DNA from: DATNNN01 sp035601815
GTDB taxonomy: Bacteria; Pseudomonadota; Alphaproteobacteria; Rhizobiales; Xanthobacteraceae
Reading direction: 5' to 3'
DNA: 14,503 nt
Assembly: GCA_035601815.1 (NCBI GenBank)
Contig: DATNNN010000009.1
Location: 1-14,503, forward strand
Under the pieces are notes generated by a model. The model did no database searches, was not told the DNA's origin, and saw only the letters and a program-made list of their open reading frames with translations. Positions 1 through 6,564 of the stretch are shown here, piece after piece. Within the stretch, counting starts at the first letter, position 1; each line of letters opens with the position of its first letter. A program made the translations under genes and the position numbers.

Positions 1-536
1 AGCGCGGCCGCGAGCTGCGCGCCGTAGGTGCTCGAGCCCAGGATCCATACCGGCACCCTCAAGCCCGCGCCGGGGAAGGCGCGCACCGCCTGGCCGGGCT
101 GCACCGGCTGGAAATAGGAGATGAGCTCGATCACGTCCTGCGGAAAGTTGTCGGGGCCGCTCGCGAGGTTGCGGCGGAGCGCATGGGCGGTGCGCGGGTC
201 GGTGCCCGGCGCGCGGCCGAGGGCGAGATCGATGCGGCCGGGATAGAGCGACTCCAGCGTGCCGAACTGCTCGGCGATCACGAGCGGCGCGTGATTGGGC
301 AGCATGACGCCGCCGGCGCCGACGCGGATCGTCGACGTGCCGCCCGCGACAAAGCCGATGACCACCGCGGTGGCGGCGCTGGCGATGCCCGGCATGTTGT
401 GGTGCTCGGCGAGCCAGTAGCGTTGATAGCCGAGGCGTTCGGCGTGGCGAGCGAGGTCGCGGCTGTTGGCGAACGCATCCGCCGCGCTGCCGCCCTGAAG
501 GATGGGCGAGAGGTCGAGCACCGAGAAGGGGATCAT
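1..536 (-). CDS. LLM-class flavin-dependent oxidoreductase (luciferase-like monooxygenase), 3' end missing
   Basis: The first 178 residues of a TIM-barrel flavin-dependent oxidoreductase of the bacterial luciferase superfamily; the rest lies beyond the left edge. Two signatures of the family subgroup often annotated as MsnO8 or YhbW-like are visible: WLAEHHNMPGIAS at residues 41-53, and a block at about 72-111 running VGAGGVMLPNH ... LESLYPGRIDLALGRAPG. Such enzymes bind reduced FMN or F420 and oxidise diverse small substrates; the substrate cannot be told from sequence. The start is the ATG at 534-536, preceded by a weak AGGGG. It sits 43 nt downstream of the carbinolamine dehydratase stop on the same strand, so it is probably the last gene of a four-gene colinear run. 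The family call is firm; the substrate is unknown. Confidence 0.93.
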   Translation of the reverse strand, partial: MIPFSVLDLSPILQGGSAADAFANSRDLARHAERLGYQRYWLAEHHNMPGIASAATAVVIGFVAGGTSTIRVGAGGVMLPNHAPLVIAEQFGTLESLYPGRIDLALGRAPGTDPRTAHALRRNLASGPDNFPQDVIELISYFQPVQPGQAVRAFPGAGLRVPVWILGSSTYGAQLAAA

Positions 537-579
537 TGGCCCCTATATCGGTCGCCGCACCCGGGCAAGCAAGCGCCGG

Positions 580-927
580 CTAACTTTGCACGGCCGCGAA
601 GACGCGGTCGATCTTCACCGCCATGATGAAATCGTTCTCGTGCAGCCCTTTGATCTTGTGGGTGTAGAGCGACACCGTGGCATAGCCCCAGCCGAACGCG
701 ATGTCCGGATGGTGGTCTTCCGCCTCGGCGAGCGCGCCGATCGCGTCGACGAAGGCGAGCGCCGCGCGGAAATTGCGAAAGGTGAACTTGCGCTCGATCA
801 TGCGGGCGTCGTCGAGAAGGGCCCAGTCGGGGGCCTGTTGATGCAGGCGTAGCGCCTCCTCGCGGCCGAGCGGCGGAACGCCGCCACGGCAGGGGATGCA
901 GGTTTTTTCGACGAGAGCTTTGCTCAT
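580..927 (-). CDS. phhB: 4a-hydroxytetrahydrobiopterin dehydratase (pterin-4a-carbinolamine dehydratase)
   Basis: Encodes 115 residues of the PCD/DCoH family, which dehydrates 4a-hydroxytetrahydropterin formed by aromatic amino-acid hydroxylases and so recycles the cofactor in the cytoplasm. The active-site signature EDHHPDI is at residues 70-76, followed by the expected downstream aromatic, His and Asp residues (YATVSLYTHKIKGLHENDF, 82-100). The N-terminus carries CIPCRGGVPPL (10-20), a Cys-x2-Cys segment common in bacterial members. An ATG further upstream would add 34 Arg/Ala-rich residues unlike the family; the start at 925-927 follows GAGGAG and gives the usual length. It begins 19 nt after the exported-protein stop on the same strand. 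No phenylalanine hydroxylase is in the window, so a role in phenylalanine catabolism is not shown; many bacteria carry this gene without a hydroxylase neighbour. Confidence 0.95.
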   Translation of the reverse strand: MSKALVEKTCIPCRGGVPPLGREEALRLHQQAPDWALLDDARMIERKFTFRNFRAALAFVDAIGALAEAEDHHPDIAFGWGYATVSLYTHKIKGLHENDFIMAVKIDRVFAAVQS

Positions 928-946
928 CGCGCGCGCCGCTCCTCGC

Positions 947-1333
947 TCAGCACCGGCGGAACTCGCGCCGCGGGCCGCCCTCGCTCTTGACCTGGACCAT
1001 GACTTTCCGGTCGGCAGAGAACTCGCCAAACTGGGTGCTCAGAACCCTGTCCCTGGCGCCGCGACGCCAATGCATGATCACGTCCGCCTCGGAGAACTTG
1101 AAGCCATTGATCACGAACTTCTTGCGCTGCTTGTCCGATTTCCAGGTGACCGTGAGGGTTTTCTGGCCGATGTCGTAGTTGGTCTCGCTGCCGCACCACT
1201 TCCCCAGGATGTCCCGGTCGGTCAACGCCAGCGCCTGATTGGCCGCGCCCGAGACGAGCAGGAAGGCGACGATCAATATCTTCTGCCTTCTTGCTCCCTC
1301 GTTTTGAGAATATCCGCACTTTGGCCATCTCAC
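947..1333 (-). CDS. Small exported protein, unknown function, start uncertain
   Basis: A secreted protein without a function I can name. A hydrophobic signal segment (LIVAFLLVSGAANQALA, residues 20-36 if translation starts at the GTG at 1331-1333) is preceded by the basic RRQK, and cleavage is likely after ALA. The mature part, about 92 residues, begins LTDRDILGKWCGSE and ends GEFSADRK ... GPRREFRRC, with Cys at 47 and 128 that could form a disulfide. I recall proteins with this WCG ... FRRC layout as hypothetical proteins in Rhizobiales. The GTG overlaps the upstream binding-protein stop as GTGA. An in-frame TTG at 1276 has a better ribosome site (AGAAGG, 9 nt away) but would give a signal peptide with no positive charge. 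An ATG at 1328 lies in a different frame. The gene is well supported; the start is not. Confidence 0.75.
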   Translation of the reverse strand: MRWPKCGYSQNEGARRQKILIVAFLLVSGAANQALALTDRDILGKWCGSETNYDIGQKTLTVTWKSDKQRKKFVINGFKFSEADVIMHWRRGARDRVLSTQFGEFSADRKVMVQVKSEGGPRREFRRC

Positions 1334-2304
1334 TCCACGCTCACCCCGCTCGCCTTGATTGGCCCCGCCCATTTTTCGATCTCGCTCTTGACGAAGCCCG
1401 CGAGATACTCGGGCGTGGCGCGGTCGTTGGACACCACCATGGCGCCGAGCTTCGCCAGCCGCTCGCGCACCATAGGCGTATTCATCGTTTCCACGATCGC
1501 CTTGTTCAGCTTGGCCACGATCGGCGCCGGCGCGTTCTTCGGCAGGAAAACCGCGCTCCAGGTGTAGGCCTCGAAATCCTTGTAGCCCTGCTCGAGCGCG
1601 GTCGGGAGATCGGGCAGTGCCGGCGAGCGCTCCTTGGTCATGATGGCGATGCCCTTCACCGTGCCGCCGTCGATCTGCGGTTTCGCCGTGTTGATGATGT
1701 CGCAGAGGAAGTCGATGCGGCCGCCCATAAGGTCCTGCATGGCGGGGCCGGTGCCGCGATAGGGCACGTGGGTGATCTCGGTGCCGAGCTGGGTGTTGAC
1801 CACGACGCAGCCGAGATGCGTCGCCGACCCCAAGCCGGCGGAGCCGAACGACATCGTCTTTTGGTTTTCTTTGGCGTAGGCGGCGAACTCCTTGAGGTTG
1901 CTCACCGGCAGGTCCTTGCGGACGATGAGCGCGATCGGGGTCTCGGCGATGAGCGCTACCGGCGTGAAGTCGGTGGCGGCGTTGTAGAGCGGCCGCTTGT
2001 AGAGGGTTTGGCCTTGCGCATGGGTGCCGACGGTGCCGAGCACGAAGCGGTAGCCGTCGGGCTCCGCGCGCGACACTTGGTCCGACGGGGTCATGCCGCC
2101 CGCGCCGGTGCCGTTCTCCACGATCACCTGCTGCCCGAGCGTTTCGCTCAGGCGCTGAGCGACCAGGCGGCCAATGCCGTCCTGCGGGCCGCCGGCGGCG
2201 AACGGGATCACCATTGTCACCGGCCGCGTCGGGTATTCCTGGGCAGCGGCAACCCCGGTGAACGCGATCAGCCCCAACAGGGCTCGGCATGCAATTCTCG
2301 CCAT
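1330..2304 (-). CDS. Tripartite tricarboxylate transporter substrate-binding protein (Bug/TctC family)
   Basis: Encodes 324 residues: a signal peptide (ARIACRALLGLIAFTGVAAA) and a mature Bug-family periplasmic receptor. Family landmarks appear in order: EYPTRPVTMVIPFAAGGPQD (23-42), VENGTGAGG (62-70), DFTPVALI (112-119), FGSAGLGSATHL (153-164), HVPYRGTGPAMQDLMGGRID (179-198) and FLPKNAPAPIVAKLN (253-267). These proteins capture carboxylates or related small molecules for TctAB-type transporters. No TctA or TctB membrane gene is nearby, so this is an orphan receptor, which is common in this family. An ATG 24 nt upstream exists, but the ATG at 2302-2304 has GGAGG 5 nt before it and gives a clean signal peptide. 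It is divergent from L-aspartate dehydrogenase, so an amino- or dicarboxylic-acid ligand is conceivable, though only inferred. Confidence 0.95.
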   Translation of the reverse strand: MARIACRALLGLIAFTGVAAAQEYPTRPVTMVIPFAAGGPQDGIGRLVAQRLSETLGQQVIVENGTGAGGMTPSDQVSRAEPDGYRFVLGTVGTHAQGQTLYKRPLYNAATDFTPVALIAETPIALIVRKDLPVSNLKEFAAYAKENQKTMSFGSAGLGSATHLGCVVVNTQLGTEITHVPYRGTGPAMQDLMGGRIDFLCDIINTAKPQIDGGTVKGIAIMTKERSPALPDLPTALEQGYKDFEAYTWSAVFLPKNAPAPIVAKLNKAIVETMNTPMVRERLAKLGAMVVSNDRATPEYLAGFVKSEIEKWAGPIKASGVSVE

Positions 2305-2361
2305 GACAACCTCCAAGGGATGCCGCAAGGATCGGATTCCCGGCGGCGGCGGTCAAGGCGC

Positions 2362-2390
2362 TTGTCGGCTCTGTGGGCGTTGCGTATGAG
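2362..2390 (+). promoter_or_regulatory. Candidate sigma70-type promoter for aspartate dehydrogenase
   Basis: TTGTCG at 2362-2367 and TATGAG at 2385-2390 are separated by exactly 17 nt. The predicted transcription start near 2397 would leave a leader of about 17 nt containing the GGAGGAAG ribosome site. The match is by eye only, in the 109-nt divergent intergenic region. Confidence 0.4.
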
Positions 2391-2413
2391 GCCGCGACTG
2401 TGGAGGAAGTGTC

Positions 2414-3220
2414 ATGCCTGCGATTCGGGTCGCCGTTGCCGGTCTCGGTGCGATCGGCCGCGCGGTGGCGCGGCGACTCGCCTCCGGCATGCCCGGGTTT
2501 GAGCTGACCGCCGTCTCCGCCAAGGACGAGGGCAGGGCGCGCGAATGGCTCGCGAGCGAGAAAATCAAGTGTCCGGTCGCGGCGCTCCCCGACCTTTCCC
2601 GTTATGCCGACGTCGCCGTGGAATGTGCGCCGGCGGCGCTCCTGGAGCAGGTCTGCCGGCCGATGCTTGAGGCGGGCAAGAAGGTCATCGTGGTGAGCGC
2701 CGCCGGCCTGATCCGCAACCACGACCTGATCGAGCTCGCCGAGGCCCGCGGCGGCCAGATCATCGTGCCCACCGGCGCGCTGGTCGGCCTCGACGCGGTG
2801 ACCGCGGCGGCGGAAGGAAAGATCCGTTCCGTGCGCCTCATCACCCGCAAGCCCCCGGCCAGTCTCGCCGGCGCGCCGTATCTGGAGCAGCACGGCGTAT
2901 CGGTGGAGGGGATCACTGAGCCGCGCCGCGTGTTCGCCGGCAGCGCCCGGGAGGCGGCGACCGGCTTTCCGGCCAACATGAACGTCGCGGCGGCATTGGC
3001 GCTCGCCGGCATCGGCCCCGAGCGCACCACGGTGGAGATTTGGGCCGATCCGGGGGTCACCCGGAACTGTCACACCATCGACGTCGACGCCGACTCCGCT
3101 CACTTCACCATGTCGATCCAGAACATTCCCTCGGAGAACGCCAAGACCGGACGCATCACGGCGCTCTCGGTCCTGGCCGCGCTGAAGAAGCTGAACGCGC
3201 CGGTGCGCATCGGCACGTGA
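2414..3220 (+). CDS. nadX: L-aspartate dehydrogenase
   Basis: A 268-residue enzyme of the NAD(P)-dependent L-aspartate dehydrogenase family, which oxidatively deaminates L-aspartate to oxaloacetate (or to iminoaspartate for NAD synthesis). The N-terminal Rossmann motif GLGAIGRAVAR is at residues 10-20. VVSAAGL (93-99) and PTGALVGLDA (119-128) are conserved core segments. GFPANMNVAAALALAG (184-199) and DPGVTRNCHTIDVDAD (212-227) hold the conserved C-terminal residues, with His220 in the position of the presumed catalytic histidine. The length is normal. The ATG follows GGAGGAAG with good spacing. The nearest neighbours are the divergent orphan binding protein and a convergent flavoprotein 4 nt past its stop. 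Neither nadA nor nadC is present, so a catabolic role is at least as likely as NAD synthesis. Confidence 0.93.
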   Translation: MPAIRVAVAGLGAIGRAVARRLASGMPGFELTAVSAKDEGRAREWLASEKIKCPVAALPDLSRYADVAVECAPAALLEQVCRPMLEAGKKVIVVSAAGLIRNHDLIELAEARGGQIIVPTGALVGLDAVTAAAEGKIRSVRLITRKPPASLAGAPYLEQHGVSVEGITEPRRVFAGSAREAATGFPANMNVAAALALAGIGPERTTVEIWADPGVTRNCHTIDVDADSAHFTMSIQNIPSENAKTGRITALSVLAALKKLNAPVRIGT

Positions 3221-3224
3221 ATTT

Positions 3225-3821
3225 TCAGTCTTTCGCCGTCGGCTGGCGCGGGTGCACCGTCTCCTTGAATTCGGGAAAGCTCTTCCACTCCGGCTCGGGA
3301 AACGCGACGCCTGAGCGCGGGGCGTAGATCGATTCCTCCACGAGCGCCATCTTGGGGATGTAGCGCGGGCAGTTGGGGAAGATGGCTCGCGCGGTGACGC
3401 GCACGATCATTTGCGCGCCGACGGTATGCTCCAGCAGAGGATCGTCGCGGCTGATCCGCGCGGTGCCGTTCACCCGGAGCCGCCGCGGCCGGTCGAAGCC
3501 GATGAACAAGAGCCCGACGTGCGGGTTCACCGCGGCGTTGCCCAGGCTCTTGAACATGCCGTTGCCGTCGTAGTCGGGGAAGGCGAGCTCGCTCGGCCCC
3601 GTTACGCGCACGAAGCCCGGCGCGCCTCCCTTGTAGGAGCAGTCGGGCCGGCCCTCGGCGTCGGCGGTGGCGAGAAAGAAGAAGATCGCGCTTTCAATGA
3701 ACGCCCTGTCGGCGTCGGTGAAAGCAGTGCGGGTCGTCACCTGCTCCAGCCGGTCGGCGATCCGGCGGCTCTCGAAGGCGTCCTGCAGCCGCCGGCTTCC
3801 GTCGTGATAGAGGACCGTCAT
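3225..3821 (-). CDS. Pyridoxamine 5'-phosphate oxidase family FMN-binding protein
   Basis: A 198-residue split-barrel flavoprotein of the PNPOx-like superfamily. The core reads FFFLATADAEGRPDCSYKGG (47-66), then GPSELAFPDYDGNGMFKSLGN (75-95), NPHVGLLFIGF (99-109) and RLRVNGTARI (114-123), the usual order of the FMN-binding barrel. The C-terminal IFPNCPRYIPK (147-157) marks a common bacterial subgroup without the substrate-binding residues of true PdxH. Members act as flavin- or F420-dependent reductases or general oxidoreductases; the specific reaction is not known. The ATG at 3819-3821 follows GAGG. It converges on aspartate dehydrogenase with 4 nt between stops, with no recognisable terminator between them. 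The family call is solid and the substrate unknown. Confidence 0.92.
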   Translation of the reverse strand: MTVLYHDGSRRLQDAFESRRIADRLEQVTTRTAFTDADRAFIESAIFFFLATADAEGRPDCSYKGGAPGFVRVTGPSELAFPDYDGNGMFKSLGNAAVNPHVGLLFIGFDRPRRLRVNGTARISRDDPLLEHTVGAQMIVRVTARAIFPNCPRYIPKMALVEESIYAPRSGVAFPEPEWKSFPEFKETVHPRQPTAKD

Positions 3822-3857
3822 GGCCGCCTCGCGCGTGGTGGTCGTCGGTGAAGTCTA

Positions 3858-3873
3858 GGCCGCAAGTGCGGCC
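3858..3873. promoter_or_regulatory. 16-nt inverted repeat in a divergent intergenic region
   Basis: GGCCGCA-AG-TGCGGCC is a perfect 7-bp inverted repeat with a 2-nt centre, lying between the divergent flavoprotein and the duplicated-domain exported protein. Its size and position fit a dimeric repressor operator. However, GC-rich dyads arise often by chance in such a genome, and no regulator gene is nearby. A second palindrome, GGCGGCCGCC, follows at 3885-3894. Confidence 0.22.
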
Positions 3874-3929
3874 GGAACGAATAAGGCGGCCGCCGGGGTG
3901 TTACCCTACAAACGCCACGGAAGCCGAAC

Positions 3930-4541
3930 ATGAGCCGCGCGAGCCGCGTTTTCCCAGCATTCCTTGCGATCGTTGCTGCCACGGCAGCGCTCGCCCAGCA
4001 GCCGCCGCCCGTGCGCGTGCGCGGCACCATCGAGCAATCCGATGGATCGACGCTGGTGGTGAAGACGCGCGCGGGAGAGACGCTCGCCATCAAGCTCGCC
4101 GACAACGCGCGCGTCTCCGGCCTCATCCCGATTTCCCTCGCCGATATCAAGCCCGGCAATTACGTGGGCTCGGCGGCCGTGCCGCGGGGCGACGGAACGT
4201 GGCGCGCGCTGGAGGTGCACGTCTTCCCCGAGGCCCAGCGCGGCCTCGGCGAGGGCCACCGGCCTTTCGATCTCGAGCCGCAAAGCACCATGACAAACGC
4301 CACCGTCACCGAGGTGGTGGTGCGGGTGGACGGCACGATGCTGACGCTCAAGCACAAGGACGGCGAGCAGACGATCCTGGTTCCGCCCGGGACGCCGATC
4401 GTCACGTATGTCCCCGGCGACCGCACCGAGCTCAAGCCCGGCGCCCGGATCATGGTCTTCGCCGTCCAGCGCCAGGCGGACGGAACGTTCACCACGCCGT
4501 CGATCACCGTTGGCCGCGACGGTTTGACGCCCCCCATGTAG
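3930..4541 (+). CDS. Exported protein with two tandem beta-rich repeats (DUF5666-like)
   Basis: A 203-residue exported protein with an N-terminal signal peptide (SRASRVFPAFLAIVAATAALA, cleavage near residue 22). The mature part appears to be an internal duplication. Residues about 28-98 (RVRGTIEQSDGSTLVVKTRAG ... DIKPGNYVGSAAV ... DGTWRALEVHV) align with about 123-194 (NATVTEVVVRVDGTMLTLKHKDG ... ELKPGARIMVFAV ... DGTFTTPSITV). Each half has short beta strands around DG-T-L and a KPG turn, resembling the small beta-barrel DUF5666 type. No catalytic or metal motif is seen. The start ATG at 3930 has a weak GGAAG upstream. It is transcribed alone, divergent to the flavoprotein. The function is unknown; a periplasmic ligand- or metal-binding role is only a guess. 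Confidence 0.85.
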   Translation: MSRASRVFPAFLAIVAATAALAQQPPPVRVRGTIEQSDGSTLVVKTRAGETLAIKLADNARVSGLIPISLADIKPGNYVGSAAVPRGDGTWRALEVHVFPEAQRGLGEGHRPFDLEPQSTMTNATVTEVVVRVDGTMLTLKHKDGEQTILVPPGTPIVTYVPGDRTELKPGARIMVFAVQRQADGTFTTPSITVGRDGLTPPM

Positions 4542-4605
4542 CGCGGGCGAGCGCTCGCGCCTCTTTGATCTCGTGAGATACGCGCTGCGTGCGTTGCTGC
4601 ATTGC

Positions 4606-4630
4606 GGAACGCTCGACGCGTTCATCGGTT
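4606..4630 (+). promoter_or_regulatory. Possible EcfG-type general stress promoter
   Basis: GGAAC at 4606-4610 is followed after 16 nt by GGTT at 4627-4630. The alphaproteobacterial general-stress sigma factor EcfG recognises GGAAC-N16/17-CGTT, so the -35 is perfect and the -10 is off by one base. It lies about 97 nt upstream of the small exported protein. By-eye match only. Confidence 0.28.
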
Positions 4631-4726
4631 GTCGAGCGATACCGCGGTCATCGCGGCCGGTGAATGGTCAAAACAAATTCTCATTCCCGCCACGATTGCC
4701 CGCGGCCAGCAAACAAGGAGAATGCT

Positions 4727-5023
4727 ATGCGCAATACGATCAAGACTCTCGTGCTCGCTACAGCCTTGGCCACCAGCGGTGCCGGTTTGGCCATGGCCCA
4801 GGCGGTTCCCATCGACGCGGTCGATGAGGCGCCGGACACCGTCTACAACCCAAACGCCCATTTCGCGTATGGCGTTCCCGCGGGCTACAACGGCGGCTAT
4901 CGCACCCGCGCGATGCTGGGTGCGTACAATGTGTCGTATCCGGTGAGCACGCCCCCGGTGAGGACGCCGCAGTCCGTCGAGAATACGTGGTTCGACCACG
5001 GGTCGAATCTCGGCGAGTACTGA
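4727..5023 (+). CDS. Small exported protein of unknown family
   Basis: A 98-residue protein with a clear Sec signal peptide (basic RNTIK, hydrophobic LVLATALATSGAGLAMA, cleavage about residue 24-26). The mature part of roughly 72 residues is polar, rich in Tyr, Pro, Asn and Gly, and cysteine-free, with segments such as AHFAYGVPAGYNGGYRTR and ending WFDHGSNLGEY. I recognise no domain. An upstream in-frame ATG at 4664 would add 21 residues and bury the signal peptide. The ATG at 4727 follows AAGGAGA with good spacing and is preferred. A strong intrinsic terminator follows 45 nt after the stop, and a possible general-stress promoter lies upstream, so it looks like a self-contained single-gene unit. 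It is probably periplasmic or extracellular. Confidence 0.83.
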   Translation: MRNTIKTLVLATALATSGAGLAMAQAVPIDAVDEAPDTVYNPNAHFAYGVPAGYNGGYRTRAMLGAYNVSYPVSTPPVRTPQSVENTWFDHGSNLGEY

Positions 5024-5068
5024 GCACGAAGGGAAATGGGAGCAGGGCGCTCGCCCGTTCCCCGCGAG

Positions 5069-5101
5069 AACGGCCGGCTCCGCGCCGGCCGTTTTCTTTT
5101 T
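5069..5101 (+). terminator. Rho-independent terminator after the 98-residue exported protein
   Basis: A perfect 10-bp stem AACGGCCGGC (5069-5078) / GCCGGCCGTT (5084-5093) with a TCCGC loop, followed by a T-rich run (TTTTCTTTTT, 5092-5101). The T tract serves plus-strand transcription. The minus-strand reading from the membrane-protein gene enters the same hairpin but lacks a good T tract on its far side. Confidence 0.92.
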
Positions 5102-5109
5102 CCGCCGGA

Positions 5110-5271
5110 TCAGAACACTGCGAGATAGCGCAGCAGTGACAGCACGCCGATGATGATCACGATGACCCGCACGATCTGCCGCATGCGGTAGTCGAGCGGC
5201 AAGCGATCGACGAGATAGAGCACGAGGATGACGACCAGAAAGGTAATAAGAATGCTGATCAAGACCGACAT
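5110..5271 (-). CDS. Small two-helix membrane protein, Thivi_2564-like
   Basis: A 53-residue membrane protein, short enough to be missed by automatic gene calling. It starts MSVLISILITFLVVILVLYL (helix 1, residues 2-20), has a short charged loop VDRLPLDYRMRQIVR (21-35), and a second helix VIVIIIGVLSLLRYLAVF (36-53). The layout, a helix, a loop with a hydrophobic-proline turn, and a valine/isoleucine-rich second helix, matches the small membrane proteins known as the Thivi_2564 family, whose function is not established. The ATG at 5269-5271 has AAGGGGA upstream at good spacing. Frame conservation of the hydrophobic pattern and the ribosome site argue it is real. It is divergent to the AI-2E-type permease and converges on the 98-residue exported protein. 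Confidence 0.82.
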   Translation of the reverse strand: MSVLISILITFLVVILVLYLVDRLPLDYRMRQIVRVIVIIIGVLSLLRYLAVF

Positions 5272-5420
5272 GCCGCGTTCCCCTTGATTGGCCGCTTGGG
5301 CCGCTGTTGCGCGCTTATCGACGGGAGTTTAGACCCCATGCTGCGCCGCGCAACCATTTTGGCCTGCTTTGCATTAGAGTAGCCCGCCAGCCCGCAGCCG
5401 TCTTTAGCGAAGGACCTCGT

Positions 5421-6533
5421 ATGGACGCCGGCCCGCAGCGCGAAAGCTTGCGCCGCTTCAGCCTCCGCATCAAGGACGCGACCCCGGTCGCGAGCCGCAG
5501 CGAGCTCTGGCGCACCGCCGCCCAGGCCTCGGCCATCGGCGTGTTCGTGCTGTTATTCCTGGTGGCGCTCAATTTCAGCCGCTCGCTGTTGCTGCCGGTG
5601 GCGCTCGCCATCGTCATCGGCATACTGCTGGCGCCGCTCTCGGCGCGCGCCAACCGCTACGGCATCCCGCCGGTGATCTCGGCGCTCGTGCTGGTGCTGT
5701 TATTCATCGGCATCCTGTCGGCCGCCATCACGCTTGCCGCCGACCCGGTGATCACCTGGATCGCGCAAGCGCCGGAGATCGGCACGCTGCTCAAGTCCAA
5801 GCTGCAGGTGCTCGAGCGGCCGCTCGGGGCGCTGCGCGACCTGCGCAACGCCATCTCCGATATGCTCGGGGTGGCGCCGACGGCCATGACCCTCGACGTC
5901 AACTCCTATTTCCTGGCGCCGGCGCTGACCGTGCTGACTCCGGCGATCGGGCAGCTTTTCCTGTTTTTCGCCACGCTGTTCTTCTTCCTCGCCAGCCGTG
6001 ACGACCTGCGCAACAATTTCGTCTCGGTATTCTCCACCCGCGAGGCGCGGCTACGCACGCTGCGCATCCTGAACGACGTGGAGGGCAACGTCGCGAACTA
6101 TCTGGGCACCGTCAGCGTCATCAACTTCTGCGTCGGCATCCTTGTCTGCATCGGCTCCTATGTCATCGGGCTGCCCAACCCGGCGGCATGGGGGGTGCTC
6201 GCTTTCACGCTGAACTACATTCCCTATCTCGGCCCGGCCCTCGTGGTGACGGCGCTGTTCGCGGTCGGGCTGATCTCGTTCCCGTCGCTCGGCTACGCGC
6301 TGGTGGCGCCGATTTGCTATGTCGCCCTGTCGGTGATCGAGGGCCAGTTCGTTACCCCGAGCGTCATCGGCTACCGGCTCACCCTGAGCCCGCTCATGAT
6401 TTTTCTTTCGCTCGCCTTCTGGATCTGGTTGTGGGGGCCGCTCGGCGCGCTCTTGGCGGTGCCGCTCCTGATCGTCGGCATGGTGGCGGTCCAGCACATC
6501 TTTCTCAAGGAGGAGCCGAGCCTGCCGGGTTGA
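5421..6533 (+). CDS. AI-2E family transporter (TqsA/PerM-type permease)
   Basis: A 370-residue multi-helix inner-membrane protein of the AI-2E exporter (PerM/UPF0118) superfamily. Hydrophobic segments occur near 35-53, 56-72, 84-106, 165-191, 232-250, 256-263, 272-288, 293-305 and 326-358. The family signatures are NYIPYLGP (265-272), EGQFVTPSVIGYRLTLSP (307-324) and FWIWLWGPLGALLAVPLL (333-350). Characterised members export the quorum signal AI-2, act as Na+(Li+)/H+ antiporters, or have unknown substrates; no luxS or lsr gene is here, so AI-2 is not implied. An in-frame start at 5307 would add 38 residues, but the ATG at 5421 follows AAGGA and fits the family better. The next gene begins 31 nt after its stop, suggesting co-transcription. 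Confidence 0.94.
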   Translation: MDAGPQRESLRRFSLRIKDATPVASRSELWRTAAQASAIGVFVLLFLVALNFSRSLLLPVALAIVIGILLAPLSARANRYGIPPVISALVLVLLFIGILSAAITLAADPVITWIAQAPEIGTLLKSKLQVLERPLGALRDLRNAISDMLGVAPTAMTLDVNSYFLAPALTVLTPAIGQLFLFFATLFFFLASRDDLRNNFVSVFSTREARLRTLRILNDVEGNVANYLGTVSVINFCVGILVCIGSYVIGLPNPAAWGVLAFTLNYIPYLGPALVVTALFAVGLISFPSLGYALVAPICYVALSVIEGQFVTPSVIGYRLTLSPLMIFLSLAFWIWLWGPLGALLAVPLLIVGMVAVQHIFLKEEPSLPG

Positions 6534-6564
6534 CCGGTGCTACCATCCCGCCGGGGAGGAGTTC

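Noticed and set aside
947..3103. 718-codon open frame on the minus strand across several genes
   Set aside because: It is antisense to aspartate dehydrogenase and out of frame with the binding protein; the product is Arg/Ala/Gly-rich with no domain. Only its last part, the small exported protein, is real. Such long open shadows are normal at high GC.
4547..4558. GCGAGCGCTCGC palindrome just after the duplicated-domain gene as a terminator
   Set aside because: It has essentially no loop and is followed by CTCTTTGATCT instead of a T tract, so an intrinsic terminator is not supported.
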